In this document: positions 53,796 through 62,448 of the stretch, in pieces | How the letters are laid out: each line of letters opens with the position of its first letter | Numbering within the stretch: the first letter of the stretch is position 1 | Assembly: GCA_947383145.1 (NCBI GenBank) | Contig: CANDCH010000002.1 | Coordinates: 62,001 to 126,000 of the forward strand | DNA: 64,000 nt | Source: an uncultured bacterium | GTDB taxonomy: Bacteria > Bacillota > Clostridia > Oscillospirales > Oscillospiraceae | Direction of reading: 5' to 3' | Made by a program: the position numbers and the translations under genes | Notes under the pieces: generated by a model | Databases searched by the model: none | The model's input: only the letters and a program-made list of their open reading frames with translations | Told to the model about the DNA's origin: nothing

Positions 53796-54200
53796 ATGTA
53801 CAAGAGCAAGAAGCCTTATCACTACGGCACCGGTCGCCGGAAGTCCTCCGTGGCCCGTGTGCATCTGTTCCCCAACGGCTCCGGCGCCATCACCATCAAC
53901 GGCCGGGACATTGAGGAGTATTTCGGCCTGGAGACCCTGAAGATGGTGGTCCGCCAGCCGCTGAACACCACCAGCACTGTGGGCAAGGTGGACATCACCG
54001 CCACCGTGGCCGGCGGCGGCGTGTCCGGTCAGGCCGGCGCCCTGCGGCACGGCATCGCCCGGGCCCTGCTGGAGATGGACCCCGAGTTCCGCCCCGCGCT
54101 GAAGGCCGCCGGGTTCCTCACCCGCGATCCGCGCATGAAGGAGCGCAAAAAGTACGGCCTCAAGGCCGCCCGCCGCGCGCCTCAGTTCAGCAAGCGCTGA
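53796..54200 (+). CDS. rpsI: 30S ribosomal protein S9
   Basis: 134 aa. [29 protein letters not shown] near the N terminus, [21 protein letters not shown], and the basic C terminus [20 protein letters not shown] that reaches the P site. GGAGG precedes the ATG, 14 bases after rplM. A strong terminator ends the operon. Confidence 0.98.
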   Translation: MYKSKKPYHYGTGRRKSSVARVHLFPNGSGAITINGRDIEEYFGLETLKMVVRQPLNTTSTVGKVDITATVAGGGVSGQAGALRHGIARALLEMDPEFRPALKAAGFLTRDPRMKERKKYGLKAARRAPQFSKR

Positions 54201-54229
54201 TTTTTGGCTTGAGTTGTTTAACCATCCCG

Positions 54230-54267
54230 GAAATCCGTGGATTTCCGGGATGGTTTCTTATCATGTT
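54230..54267. terminator. Terminator of the rplM-rpsI operon
   Basis: Stem of 16-17 bp (AACCATCCCGGAAATCC with its complement) around a tight loop, ending in TTTCTT; 30 bases after the rpsI stop. Confidence 0.9.
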
Positions 54268-54346
54268 CTGATTTGAGAGATTCCACCTTGCCTGTCCCCG
54301 CCTTCTGAGCTGAATATGGGCTGAAAACGGGCCGGTATCCGCCTTT

Positions 54347-54988
54347 TCACAGAATATCAATGGCGGAGTACTCGCCGAACCGCAGAATTTCCCCGGCGCG
54401 GAATTCCAGGGGGGCCCGGAACACCGGCCCGTCCGCCGCCAGGGTGTGGTACTCCCCGTTCTCCCCGCACACGTCCGCACCGGCGTTCCGGAGGATCTCC
54501 ACCGCCTCCCGGTCCAGATACCGGCCCAGCAGACTCTCGGGGAGCAGGGTGTTGTTTACGCTCTTGATGAGGCAGCGGTAGCCCAGCCGGAGCAGCTCCT
54601 CCACACACCCCTCCCTGCCCCTCTGCCACAGGGGAAAGAAGGGAACCAGCCCGGTGTTCCGGCAGCGGTCCTCCTCCCAGGCCCGGTTGGCCTCCAGGTC
54701 GATGTCGCCGAAGGCGGCCCCCTCCGCGCCCAGCGCCCTGGCTTTGACCAGCCCCGCCTCCAGTGCGGCGTGGTAGTCCGCCCCGTCCGACGGGCACTGA
54801 ATCATGGGCAGGCCCAGGGCATTCTCATACCGGCGGAGCATATCCGGGTCCGCCCCGTGAAAATAGGAGCGCGCCTGGGCCCGGTTGACCATCACCAGCA
54901 GGCACACCGGGGCGTGGCCCGCCTGAATCATGCGGTGCAGGGCCAGGGTGCTGTCCTTGCCGCAGCTGTAGGACATGACGAATTTCAT
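54347..54988 (-). CDS. Dph6-type ATP pyrophosphatase (diphthine-ammonia ligase family)
   Basis: 213 aa. N-terminal PP-loop MSYSCGKDSTLALHRMI (5-21), FGDIDLEANR and the family-defining GADVCGENGEYHT near residue 175. Bacteria lack diphthamide, so a different amide-forming or thiolating role is likely, and the true substrate is unknown. It is isolated between the rplM operon and the M56 gene. Confidence 0.83.
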   Translation of the reverse strand: MKFVMSYSCGKDSTLALHRMIQAGHAPVCLLVMVNRAQARSYFHGADPDMLRRYENALGLPMIQCPSDGADYHAALEAGLVKARALGAEGAAFGDIDLEANRAWEEDRCRNTGLVPFFPLWQRGREGCVEELLRLGYRCLIKSVNNTLLPESLLGRYLDREAVEILRNAGADVCGENGEYHTLAADGPVFRAPLEFRAGEILRFGEYSAIDIL

Positions 54989-55036
54989 GGCCGGATTCCC
55001 CCTCTCGGGAGAAGTATACCAGGAGGGCGGAAAAAA

Positions 55037-55080
55037 GACAAGCCGCCCCGCCCGGAATTCCAGGCGGGGCGGCTGTTTTG
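55037..55080. terminator. Terminator after the M56 gene
   Basis: Perfect 12-bp stem AGCCGCCCCGCC (55041-55052) with 55063-55074; T-rich sequence follows on both strands. It lies just past the M56 stop at 55085. Confidence 0.82.
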
Positions 55081-55084
55081 CGCG

Positions 55085-58000
55085 TCAGGGCACATAGTCG
55101 GGGAGCCATTCGATCTCTCCCGGGGGGTCCAGCGCGAAGCCGCTGTCGCTGTAGCGCACGGTGAAGAACATCGTGCCCACGACGGGGCTGGTTGCATTGC
55201 CGTCCGTCAGCAGAACCTGGGCCCGGTACCAGAGGGTGGGCTCCACCGCCATCCCGTTGACGCTGCCCCGCCGGACGGCGGCGTACAGCGGCCGTCCGTC
55301 CGCCAGCTCCTCGCAGCCCGCGAAGAAGTCCTCGGGCAGGGTGGTGGAGCTGGAGGTATAGGCGCCGTCCCAGAGGTAGGTGACGGTGAGGCCCCGGGTG
55401 TCCGGGTTGTAGGCCGCCACGGCGTTTCTACTGATGGAGTCGTAGACCTGGTCCAGGTCGATGTCGAGGGGGTGGCCCAGCAATGCGTTGCCCACAAAGT
55501 CATAGATGGTGAAGGGGAAGGAGCCCTCCGCGGGGAACAGGGCCTCCAGCTGCCCGTCCAGGTCGAAGTCCTCCAGCCAGGGGTTGTAGTTGGGAGAGGG
55601 GGCGTCCGGCCCCACGGGGAACGCCTGCCCGTTTTCGTCCCAGACCAGCCGGATGCCCTCCGTCGTGCCCAGCAGCCGCATCCCCTCCCCCTCGGACAGG
55701 ACCACGGGCTCCGGGGTGGGGGTGGGTTCGGGGATGGCGGGGCGTTCGGGCGCGTCCGGGTTGGGGACGTGGGCGGCGTCGGTGTAGAAGGGGTAGACGC
55801 CGTTGTCCGTGCGGGGGTTGTGGAACTCGCCGAACCGCCAGCCCTGGGCGGTTTTCTCCAGGCGCATGGGGTAGTCGATGGAATACTCCCAGCCCGCCGC
55901 CACCCGGGCGTCCCGCTGGGCGTCCGTCTCCCCCGGCAGCGTGCGCATCTCGGAGTAGTAGCCCGTCAGGACGAAGGAGATGGTGTCCTCCGTCCGCTCC
56001 ACCAGCCGGAAGGTCTCGGGGAAGTTCTCGTTATAGCCGCCCCCGCCCCTGCCCCAGTCCAGATAGTGGGTGACGCCGCCGATGTTGACATAGGAGGCGT
56101 TCTCCCCGTTCCAGTTCTTCAGGTGCCAGAACAGGTCGGTGAACACGGACAGCGCCGCCTCCTCAAAGTCGTCCCAGTCGGCGTACAGCCCGGTGGCGGG
56201 GATGTACACCGCGCCGTCGTAGCTCACCGGGGCCACGCCGCCGTAGCTGCGGGGATGCCCCGGCCAGTCGTCGGCGCTCTCGCTGGAGCAGCCGAACAGC
56301 CGGGTATACATCATGTACGCCTCCCGGTAGAGCTTTTGCTGGTTGGCGTCCAGGAAATCGGGAACGGGGACGGACCGGGCCGCCTCGTCCAGGGGGATGG
56401 GCACGCGGATGGGGGCGTAGAAGAGGTTTCCGTCCTGGTAGACGTACCACACCGGCTCGGGGAACTCCTGCCAGGCGGCGCAAGCGGCCTCGAATTCCTC
56501 TTTGGTGGCCTTTACGCCGTTCACAAAGTAGCGCTCGTCGGTTTCGCTGTGAATTTCGCACCAAGTGATATCCTGGACTTCAAAGCCGTTTTCGGTAAAC
56601 AGGGCGCGGCCGGTGCCGGAATTGAACGCGCTGTTGCTCCAGTGAAAGGTGCCGTCCGATTTCAGCAGGCCGAAGGCGCGGTAGACAGGGTTATAGCCGT
56701 ACACAGCGTCTCCCTGGCGGCGGAGGATTACGTAGCCCACAGCGCTGTATAAATACTCGTCATCGCCCTCGGGCCAGACCACCAGTTCGTTGACGCCGTC
56801 CCGGTCCAGGTCGATAATGGCCACACTGCCCACTGTCACCTTCATCTCCGGGAACTGATCGCCATAGTAAAACGCTCTCAGGTCGTTGACGGTAAACGCC
56901 TGACTGGGGGAATCGGAATGAGTGGTGGAAAGGAAAGCCCTCTCCCCGCTCAGCACCTCCAGCATCCAGGCGTCGGAATCGGGCAGTCCCGGCTCCTCCG
57001 GCGGCTGGGAGGCGGGGGCGGAGGGGCTGGCGCTGGGCTCGGGGCCGCCGTCCGGCGTCTTGGCGGACACCGGGTCGGTGAGCAGGCACACCGCCGCCAT
57101 CACCGCCATGATTACGCTGACCACCACGATCCACAGGGCGGGGCGGCGGTAGCGCAGGACGTTCTGGATGCGGCCCTTGGCGTCCCCCTCGTCGAAGGCC
57201 AGGGGGCAGGGGGCGGGCACCCGGCCCCGGGTGGCCAGGGACAGCAGGGTGGCGGAGTAGTCCGCCTTCACCCCGGTTCCCAGGCGGCGGAGAACCGCCT
57301 CGTCGCAGGCGGCCTCGATGTCCCGGCTCATGAGGGTGAAGGCCAGCCACACGGCGGGGTTGAACCAGTGGAGGGCCAGGGCCAGCCAGCACACCGGCTT
57401 GACGATGTGGTCCAGACGGCGCAGGTGGGCCCGCTCGTGGCACAGGATGAACTGCCGGGGCCGGCCCGCCAGTCCGGTGGGGAGGTAGATCCGGGGCCGG
57501 ACCACCCCTAAAATAAAGGGGGAGGCCACGCTGGGGTGCTCCCAGGCGCCGTCGACGGCGCGGATGGCGTCGAACAGGCGTCGGCGCAGGCCCAGATAGG
57601 ACAGCAGGCCGTAGCCGCCCATGGCCAGCGCGCCCGCCAGCCACACGCCGGCCAGGGCCGCCCTCCAGGGGAAGGGGGCGGGGACCTCCGGGGCCGAAGG
57701 GACGGCGGGGGCGGTCCCCTCCGGCGCGGTGAGCACAGGGACGCCGCCCTGGACCACGGGATTGACCGCCGCGCCGTCCGTGGGTTGACCCTGGGCCGGA
57801 TTTTGGACGGAGGCGGTCCCGCCCGCGGCGTCCGGCGGGGCGGTGTGCTCCGTCAGAGTCTGCTCCTGCCGGGGCAGGGCGTCGGGGACGATGGACACGG
57901 GGCTCTCCAGGGCTGCGGGAACCAGCAGGCGGGCGAACACCACCAGCCACAGCAGGCACGCCACCTGCCTGGGGGCCCGCTTCTTCAAAATCAGCCGCAG

Positions 58001-58093
58001 CGCCGCCACAACGGCGGCGGCATAGGCGGCGGTGAGGCTCATCTCCCACAGGGGAGACAAGGCGCGGAACAGGGCGTTCAAGCGGTCAATCAC
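55085..58093 (-). CDS. BlaR1-like M56 membrane metallopeptidase with a large extracytoplasmic domain
   Basis: 1002 aa from GTG 58093 (GAGGGGG upstream), overlapping the BlaI-type stop by eight bases. N-terminal part: membrane helices near 16-36, 43-62, 143-167 and 235-255, the zinc motif CHERAHLRRLDHI (HERAH, 219-223), and a further helix near 330-350. Beyond it about 640 residues face outward, with a Pro/Ser linker and segments such as IIDLDRDGVNELVVW that look like FG-GAP/VCBS repeats. No penicillin-binding SxxK sensor was recognised. It presumably senses an outside signal and triggers BlaI cleavage, but not obviously beta-lactams. Confidence 0.8.
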   Translation of the reverse strand: MIDRLNALFRALSPLWEMSLTAAYAAAVVAALRLILKKRAPRQVACLLWLVVFARLLVPAALESPVSIVPDALPRQEQTLTEHTAPPDAAGGTASVQNPAQGQPTDGAAVNPVVQGGVPVLTAPEGTAPAVPSAPEVPAPFPWRAALAGVWLAGALAMGGYGLLSYLGLRRRLFDAIRAVDGAWEHPSVASPFILGVVRPRIYLPTGLAGRPRQFILCHERAHLRRLDHIVKPVCWLALALHWFNPAVWLAFTLMSRDIEAACDEAVLRRLGTGVKADYSATLLSLATRGRVPAPCPLAFDEGDAKGRIQNVLRYRRPALWIVVVSVIMAVMAAVCLLTDPVSAKTPDGGPEPSASPSAPASQPPEEPGLPDSDAWMLEVLSGERAFLSTTHSDSPSQAFTVNDLRAFYYGDQFPEMKVTVGSVAIIDLDRDGVNELVVWPEGDDEYLYSAVGYVILRRQGDAVYGYNPVYRAFGLLKSDGTFHWSNSAFNSGTGRALFTENGFEVQDITWCEIHSETDERYFVNGVKATKEEFEAACAAWQEFPEPVWYVYQDGNLFYAPIRVPIPLDEAARSVPVPDFLDANQQKLYREAYMMYTRLFGCSSESADDWPGHPRSYGGVAPVSYDGAVYIPATGLYADWDDFEEAALSVFTDLFWHLKNWNGENASYVNIGGVTHYLDWGRGGGGYNENFPETFRLVERTEDTISFVLTGYYSEMRTLPGETDAQRDARVAAGWEYSIDYPMRLEKTAQGWRFGEFHNPRTDNGVYPFYTDAAHVPNPDAPERPAIPEPTPTPEPVVLSEGEGMRLLGTTEGIRLVWDENGQAFPVGPDAPSPNYNPWLEDFDLDGQLEALFPAEGSFPFTIYDFVGNALLGHPLDIDLDQVYDSISRNAVAAYNPDTRGLTVTYLWDGAYTSSSTTLPEDFFAGCEELADGRPLYAAVRRGSVNGMAVEPTLWYRAQVLLTDGNATSPVVGTMFFTVRYSDSGFALDPPGEIEWLPDYVP

Positions 58094-58460
58094 GGTGATC
58101 CCCCTCTCTGTAGCGGTCAATGACGCGCTTCAGCTCGTCGGCCTCGGCGTCGGAGATGGTGCGCCCTCCCATGAAGTGGGCCAGGAAGGAGGGCAGGGAG
58201 CCCTCGAAGGCCCGCTCCACCACCGCGCGGCTCTCCTCCCGGAGCACCTCCTCCTTGGGAACGGCGGCGGTGACCACCGCGTTCTCGTTGCGCAGCACCC
58301 CCCGGGCCACCAGCTTTTTCAGCACGGTGTAGGTGGTGGACTTCTTCCAGCCCAGCTGCTCCAGGGACAGCTCCACCAGCTTCCCGGAGGGCAGGGGCTC
58401 GTTTTCCCAGACGATGCAGGCGAAGCGGTATTCGCCCTCCGCCAGTCTCAAATTGTCCAT
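58086..58460 (-). CDS. BlaI/MecI/CopY-family repressor
   Basis: 124 aa from ATG 58460 (AAGGAGG upstream; longer in-frame starts lie in the promoter). Winged HTH with WKKSTTYTVLKKLVARGVLRNE (about 38-59), then a dimerisation region containing the usual proteolysis zone. It pairs with the downstream M56 peptidase as in blaI-blaR1, and a palindrome lies over its own promoter, so it is autorepressed until the M56 sensor is activated. Confidence 0.9.
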   Translation of the reverse strand: MDNLRLAEGEYRFACIVWENEPLPSGKLVELSLEQLGWKKSTTYTVLKKLVARGVLRNENAVVTAAVPKEEVLREESRAVVERAFEGSLPSFLAHFMGGRTISDAEADELKRVIDRYREGDHRD

Positions 58461-58524
58461 ATGGGTTCCTCCTTGCGGGCCGCGTCCGGCGGCTTTTGGG
58501 TCTACTGCTATCGACCACACATAC

Positions 58525-58553
58525 AGTCTATCACGATAGACCACCTCTGTCAA
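58525..58553 (-). promoter_or_regulatory. BlaI-type promoter with overlapping operator
   Basis: Minus strand TTGACA (58553-58548), 17-base spacer, TAGACT (58530-58525). The palindrome GTCTATC-AC-GATAGAC (58526-58541) covers the -10 and half the spacer; a second partial site, GGTCGATAG on the minus strand, follows near 58507-58516. Confidence 0.75.
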
Positions 58554-58611
58554 CCCCCTTCTGGAAAAATTTTGTCAAAGCGCGGCAATTCAAAAATTTT
58601 TGAACCAGCTC

Positions 58612-58641
58612 TTGACAGCGGGTGGGCGCGGGCGGTATACT
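58612..58641 (+). promoter_or_regulatory. Promoter of sdpR-sdpI
   Basis: TTGACA (58612-58617), 18-base spacer, TATACT (58636-58641). The transcript would start about 30 bases before the sdpR ATG. Confidence 0.8.
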
Positions 58642-58678
58642 ACAGATAGTTAAAAATATTTTGAAGCAGGTGTGGCAC

Positions 58679-59056
58679 ATGGGCATTCCGGCGATTTTGG
58701 CGGCGCTGGCGGACGAGAACCGCCGCACAATTCTAAATCAGCTGAAGCAGGGGCGGATCAGCTCCGGCGAGCTGGCCCGGGCGGTGGGCATGACGCCTCC
58801 GGCCCTGTCCTACCACCTGAAAAAGCTGAAGGAGGCGGAGCTGATCTACGAGACCCGGGAGAAGAACTTCATCTTTTATGAGCTGGACCTGACCGTGCTG
58901 GACGAGGCCATTCTGTGGCTCAGCGATTTGAGAGGAGGCGGGGACCATGAGGCTGAAACGGCTGTATGCCGCCATGGCGCTGACCATGGCGCTGGCGCTG
59001 GTGCTGGTACTGGCGGCGCTGCCCTTCCTGCCGGAGACTATTCCGGTACATTATAA
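58679..59056 (+). CDS. sdpR: SdpR-family ArsR-type autorepressor with an extended C terminus
   Basis: 125 aa. The first 88 residues are a normal SdpR-type winged HTH: PAILAALADENRRTILNQLKQGRISSGELARAVGMTPPALSYHLKKLKEAELI, ending with DEAILWLSDL where family members usually stop. Here the frame continues for about 37 residues of Gly/Ala/His-rich sequence, overlapping sdpI by 110 bases. The stop may have been lost, or the extension may be real. SdpR represses its own operon until SdpI is engaged by its toxin in B. subtilis. Confidence 0.8.
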   Translation: MGIPAILAALADENRRTILNQLKQGRISSGELARAVGMTPPALSYHLKKLKEAELIYETREKNFIFYELDLTVLDEAILWLSDLRGGGDHEAETAVCRHGADHGAGAGAGTGGAALPAGDYSGTL

Positions 59057-59609
59057 CGGGTCGGGGGCGGTGGACCGCTGGGGAAGCAAATGCGAGATGC
59101 TGATCTTTCCCGGCATTTTGCTGCCCTACGGGGCGCTGTGGCTGGGAACCTGCCGGGTGTCCCGGGAATTTGGGGAGATATCGGAGCGGATCATGGCCGC
59201 CGCGGGCATCGTCCAGTTCGCGGTGTTCGACTTCATGACGGCGTACTTTTTGTATGCCGGTTTCCGGCGGGTGGAGAACCTGGCCGCCCTGCCCCTGGAC
59301 CTCCACCGCCTCCTGTGCGGCGTGAGCGGCCTGGGGCTCATCGCCCTGGGCAACTGGATGCCCAAGCTGAAGGAGCCGGGTCCCGTGGGCCTGCGCACCC
59401 CCTGGAGCATGAAAAACGGAACGGTCTGGCGGAAGTGCCAGCGGTTTGGCGGGTGGTCCTTCGCGGCGGCGGGGGCGTGCTCCATCCTGGCCGCCGCGCT
59501 GGCCCCCGGCGCGTGGTGCTGGCTGTGGACGGTACTGGCCCTCGCCGCCGCCGGGATTGCCGGGACGGTCTACTCCCGGCACGCGGCCAAAACCGCCCCG
59601 GAGGATTAG
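58947..59609 (+). CDS. sdpI: SdpI-family membrane protein (immunity/signalling)
   Basis: 220 aa. About six membrane helices with the DUF1648-type start LPFLPETIPVHYNGSGAVDRWGSK and the SdpI block GNWMPKLKEPGPVGLRTPWSMKNGTVWRKCQRFGG. GAGGAGG precedes the ATG, inside the 3' part of the SdpR frame. In B. subtilis SdpI gives immunity to the SdpC toxin and sequesters SdpR; no toxin gene is present here, so a broader role is possible. Confidence 0.9.
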   Translation: MRLKRLYAAMALTMALALVLVLAALPFLPETIPVHYNGSGAVDRWGSKCEMLIFPGILLPYGALWLGTCRVSREFGEISERIMAAAGIVQFAVFDFMTAYFLYAGFRRVENLAALPLDLHRLLCGVSGLGLIALGNWMPKLKEPGPVGLRTPWSMKNGTVWRKCQRFGGWSFAAAGACSILAAALAPGAWCWLWTVLALAAAGIAGTVYSRHAAKTAPED

Positions 59610-59651
59610 CAAAACGCTTTCCCCTGCAAATTACCATAAGGAGGCAGGTAT

Positions 59652-59981
59652 ATGGTGCTCTATTCCATGATTTTATTTGCCGCGGCGGCGTTATTTCTCG
59701 GCCTTGCCATTGCAATCTACCGGGGAAACACAAATTTAATCCACGATTATCATCAGGTCCATGTGAAGGAGGCGGAGAGAAAGAAATACGGGCAGGCGTT
59801 TTCCAAGGGGTTATTTGCGCTTGCAATTTCAATGCTTTGCAGCGGAATAATCGCCTTATTCGGGGAAACGCTCCCGATTGCGCTGATCCCTACCGGCGTG
59901 CTGCTTGCGGGATTTGTGATCGCGTCTATTATGATTGCAAAGGTGCAGAAAGCGTTTAACGGCGGTTTCTGGGGAAAATGA
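59652..59981 (+). CDS. DUF3784-type small membrane protein
   Basis: 109 aa with three membrane helices (about 4-22, 53-74, 77-97). The cytoplasmic loop NTNLIHDYHQVHVKEAERKKYGQAFSKGLFALAI is typical of DUF3784 proteins, which have no known function. AAGGAGG precedes the ATG. Codon use is noticeably more AT-rich than in its neighbours, suggesting later acquisition. It may be cotranscribed with sdpRI. Confidence 0.8.
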   Translation: MVLYSMILFAAAALFLGLAIAIYRGNTNLIHDYHQVHVKEAERKKYGQAFSKGLFALAISMLCSGIIALFGETLPIALIPTGVLLAGFVIASIMIAKVQKAFNGGFWGK

Positions 59982-59982
59982 G

Positions 59983-60028
59983 AATAAAAACGTGCCCTTC
60001 CCCGGCGGGGGAAGGGCACGTTTTTATT
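59983..60028. terminator. Bidirectional terminator between DUF3784 and M3 peptidase genes
   Basis: Perfect stem of about 21 bp (AATAAAAACGTGCCC... and its complement) with a GGC-centred loop. The stop codon of the M3 peptidase (60024-60026) lies inside its right flank. Confidence 0.92.
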
Positions 60029-61727
60029 GGATGCCGGTGAGGTCGAAGCCGTCCAGCCAAGCGCCGGCGGCCTCGCACACGCCGCGCAGGCACTTCTCGT
60101 CGAAGGGGCTGTCCAGCCCGGCGTTGGAGAGCAGCTCGGTGAAGGTATGGCTGCCGCCCTGGCGGGTGTAGGCCATGTACTTCTCCCAGGCCGCCGCCCG
60201 GTCCTTTTGCAGCAGCGCCCAGAACTCCAGGGCCACCGTCTGGGCCAGACAGTAGTCGATATAGTAGAAGGGGGCCTCGTAGATGTGGCTCTGCCGCTGC
60301 CACGCCTCCCCGTCGGCGAAGAAGGGGATGTCCCCGTCCAGCCGCACCCAGGGCATATACTGCCCCTGGAGCTCCTTCCACTTGGCGTGGCGCTGGGCTG
60401 GGGTCATGTCCGGGCGGGCGTACACCTCGTGCTGGAAGTGGTCCACCAGGGCGCCGTAGGGAATAAAGGTGAGCGCCCCGGCCAGGTGGCTGTACAGGAA
60501 CTTCCTGGTGTCCGGGCCGAAGAAGCCCTCCGCCCAGGGCCAGGCCATGAACTCCATGGACATGGAGTGGACCTCGCAGGCCTCCATCCCCGGCCAGATG
60601 TAGCTGGAGGGCACCCGGTCCCGGTTCATCCAGCAGGCGAAGGCGTGGCCCGCCTCGTGGGTGACCACCTCCACATCCCCCTGGGTGCCGTTGAAGTTGG
60701 CAAAGATGAAGGGAACCTTGTACTCCGGGATGGAGGTGCAGTAGCCGCCCCCGGCCTTGCCGTCGGTGGCCAGCACATCCATCAGCCCCCCGTCCAGCAT
60801 GGTCTGGAAGAACTCGGAGGTCTCCGGGGACAGCTCGCCGTAGAACTTCTTGCCCTGGGCGATGACGTCGTCCGCCGTGCCCTGGGGGCGCGGGTTGCCG
60901 GATCGGAATTTCAGGGCGTTGTCCGCGTAACTCAGGGGGTACGCCACCCCGATGCGTTCCGCCTGCTCCCGGAAGATCCGGTCCGCCAGGGGCACCAGAT
61001 ACTGCCGCACGGCGGCGCGGAACTTCTCCACGTCCTCCTTGGCGTAGCAATTGCGGCCCATGCGGTAGTAGCCCAGCTGGGTGTAGCCGTCATAGCCCAG
61101 CTTTTTGCCCATCCCGTCCCGCAGGTGGACGAGCTCATCGTAGATGCGGTCCAGCTCGCCCTGGCGCTCCTTGAACCAGCCCCCCACCGCCTTCCAGGCG
61201 GCCAGACGGCGGGCGTCGTCTGCGGCGGTGGTGAAGGGGGTCATCTGGGAGATGGTGTACTCCCCGCCCTCAAAGGGAATTTTGGCGGAGGCGATGAGCT
61301 TCTGATATGCCTGCGTCAGGTCGTTTTCCCGCTGGAGCTGGGGCACGATCTCCGGGGAAAAGGTTTTCAGGGCGATCTCCGTGTTGAGGAACATCAGATT
61401 GCCGTACTCCGCCTCAAAGCCGGGGCGGTAAGGGGACTCCAGCATGGCCAGCTTCCACGCCTGCTCGTACTCCTCCAGCTCGGGCAGGGCGGCGTTCCAG
61501 AAGTTCATCTCCCCGTCGTAGAACTGGTCCCGGGTGTCGATGGTGTTGCGGATCTGGGCCAGAGTGGCCATGGTCTCCACGTGCTTGCCGGCCTCCTCCT
61601 TCTCCAGGAAGACCGCCCTGGCCCCGTCATAGCTCTCCGCCCCCTTGAGGCGGGCGGTAAAATCGGACAGCTGCGCCTTGACCGCCTCCAGGTCGGGGCG
61701 CTCATAGGGCATCTCAGAAAATTTCAT
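60024..61727 (-). CDS. M3-family oligoendopeptidase
   Basis: 567 aa from ATG 61727 (AAGGAGTGG upstream). The zinc motif HEAGHAF lies near residues 345-351 in VVTHEAGHAFACWMNRD, followed by EVHSMSMEFMAWPW with the third ligand Glu, and a C-terminal QGGSHTFTELLSNAGLDSPF. The N-terminal helical part (KFSEMPYERPDLEAVKAQL) fits the M3 oligoendopeptidase group of clostridia. Cytoplasmic degradation of short peptides. Confidence 0.93.
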   Translation of the reverse strand: MKFSEMPYERPDLEAVKAQLSDFTARLKGAESYDGARAVFLEKEEAGKHVETMATLAQIRNTIDTRDQFYDGEMNFWNAALPELEEYEQAWKLAMLESPYRPGFEAEYGNLMFLNTEIALKTFSPEIVPQLQRENDLTQAYQKLIASAKIPFEGGEYTISQMTPFTTAADDARRLAAWKAVGGWFKERQGELDRIYDELVHLRDGMGKKLGYDGYTQLGYYRMGRNCYAKEDVEKFRAAVRQYLVPLADRIFREQAERIGVAYPLSYADNALKFRSGNPRPQGTADDVIAQGKKFYGELSPETSEFFQTMLDGGLMDVLATDGKAGGGYCTSIPEYKVPFIFANFNGTQGDVEVVTHEAGHAFACWMNRDRVPSSYIWPGMEACEVHSMSMEFMAWPWAEGFFGPDTRKFLYSHLAGALTFIPYGALVDHFQHEVYARPDMTPAQRHAKWKELQGQYMPWVRLDGDIPFFADGEAWQRQSHIYEAPFYYIDYCLAQTVALEFWALLQKDRAAAWEKYMAYTRQGGSHTFTELLSNAGLDSPFDEKCLRGVCEAAGAWLDGFDLTGIQ

Positions 61728-61740
61728 GGGAATCCACTCC

Positions 61741-62238
61741 TTATCTGTTGACAGGCAGCTCCTGCCCATTTAATACGGCCCGGGACAGCCGGTCCCCGCC
61801 GGTCTGCGTCCGGTAATCCAGGGTGAGCAGGAAGGGGGGCGCGTCCCGGGCCAGCAGGCGCAGAAAAATCAAATCTCCCTCCCATAGGGGCAGCTCCGGC
61901 ACCCGCTCCTTGGGCACCCAGGCCAGCTCGCCCTCGCCGCAGTCCGGATTCATCTCCCCGGTCCAGCCCGCCGCGGTGAACAGGTACATAAACTGGTCCG
62001 AGCCGCTGTCATTGCACAGGAAGGTGACCACTCCCCGGAACCGCCAATCGGTGAGGGTGAGGCCGGTCTCCTCAAAAACCTCCCGGCGCAGGCATTCGTC
62101 GGGACTCTCCCCCTCCTCGAACTTGCCGCCCACGCCGATCCATTTGCCCTGGTTGATGTCCGCCTTTTTCTTCACCCGGTGCAGCATCAAGTATTCGCCC
62201 CGGGCGTTTTCCAGGTAGCACAGGGTGCTGTTGTACAC
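61741..62238 (-). CDS. NUDIX hydrolase, MutT/8-oxo-dGTP diphosphatase type
   Basis: 165 aa. N-terminal NSTLCYLENARGEYLMLHRVKKKADINQGKWIGVGGKFE, then the Nudix box GKFEEGESPDECLRREVFEETG. This form is typical of the Firmicute 8-oxo-dGTP diphosphatase subgroup. It lies 13 bases upstream of the M3 peptidase gene and is probably cotranscribed with it. Confidence 0.88.
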   Translation of the reverse strand: MYNSTLCYLENARGEYLMLHRVKKKADINQGKWIGVGGKFEEGESPDECLRREVFEETGLTLTDWRFRGVVTFLCNDSGSDQFMYLFTAAGWTGEMNPDCGEGELAWVPKERVPELPLWEGDLIFLRLLARDAPPFLLTLDYRTQTGGDRLSRAVLNGQELPVNR

Positions 62239-62259
62239 TGCTTATCATATCCTTTCGCC

Positions 62260-62448
62260 GTCACCACGCCGCGCCTGTTTGCGGCGCGCGGCTTTCGCCA
62301 GGACAAGCTTCATACCGCTCATTTCCGCCTGTGGCGAAAAATCGCTTATTTCGCTGTCCTCCCTCTCCCTACGAAGGCTGAAAGGCGCTTTCGCGGGGAC
62401 CCCATTTTTCCCTCTGTTTCATCCGCGCCGCTCACGGCGGCTGGGACG
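62260..62448 (-). repeat. Dispersed intergenic repeat, copy 6 (diverged)
   Basis: Between the NUDIX start and the ybaB stop. The ends match the other copies (GTCACCACGCCGCGCCTGTT at 62259; CATCCGCGCCGCTCACGGCG at 62420). The middle is different and AT-richer, so it may be a chimera or an older copy. Confidence 0.65.

Noticed and set aside
55085..58553. Beta-lactam resistance sensor BlaR1
   Set aside because: Only the M56 and BlaI parts match; no penicillin-binding sensor motif or beta-lactamase gene is visible.
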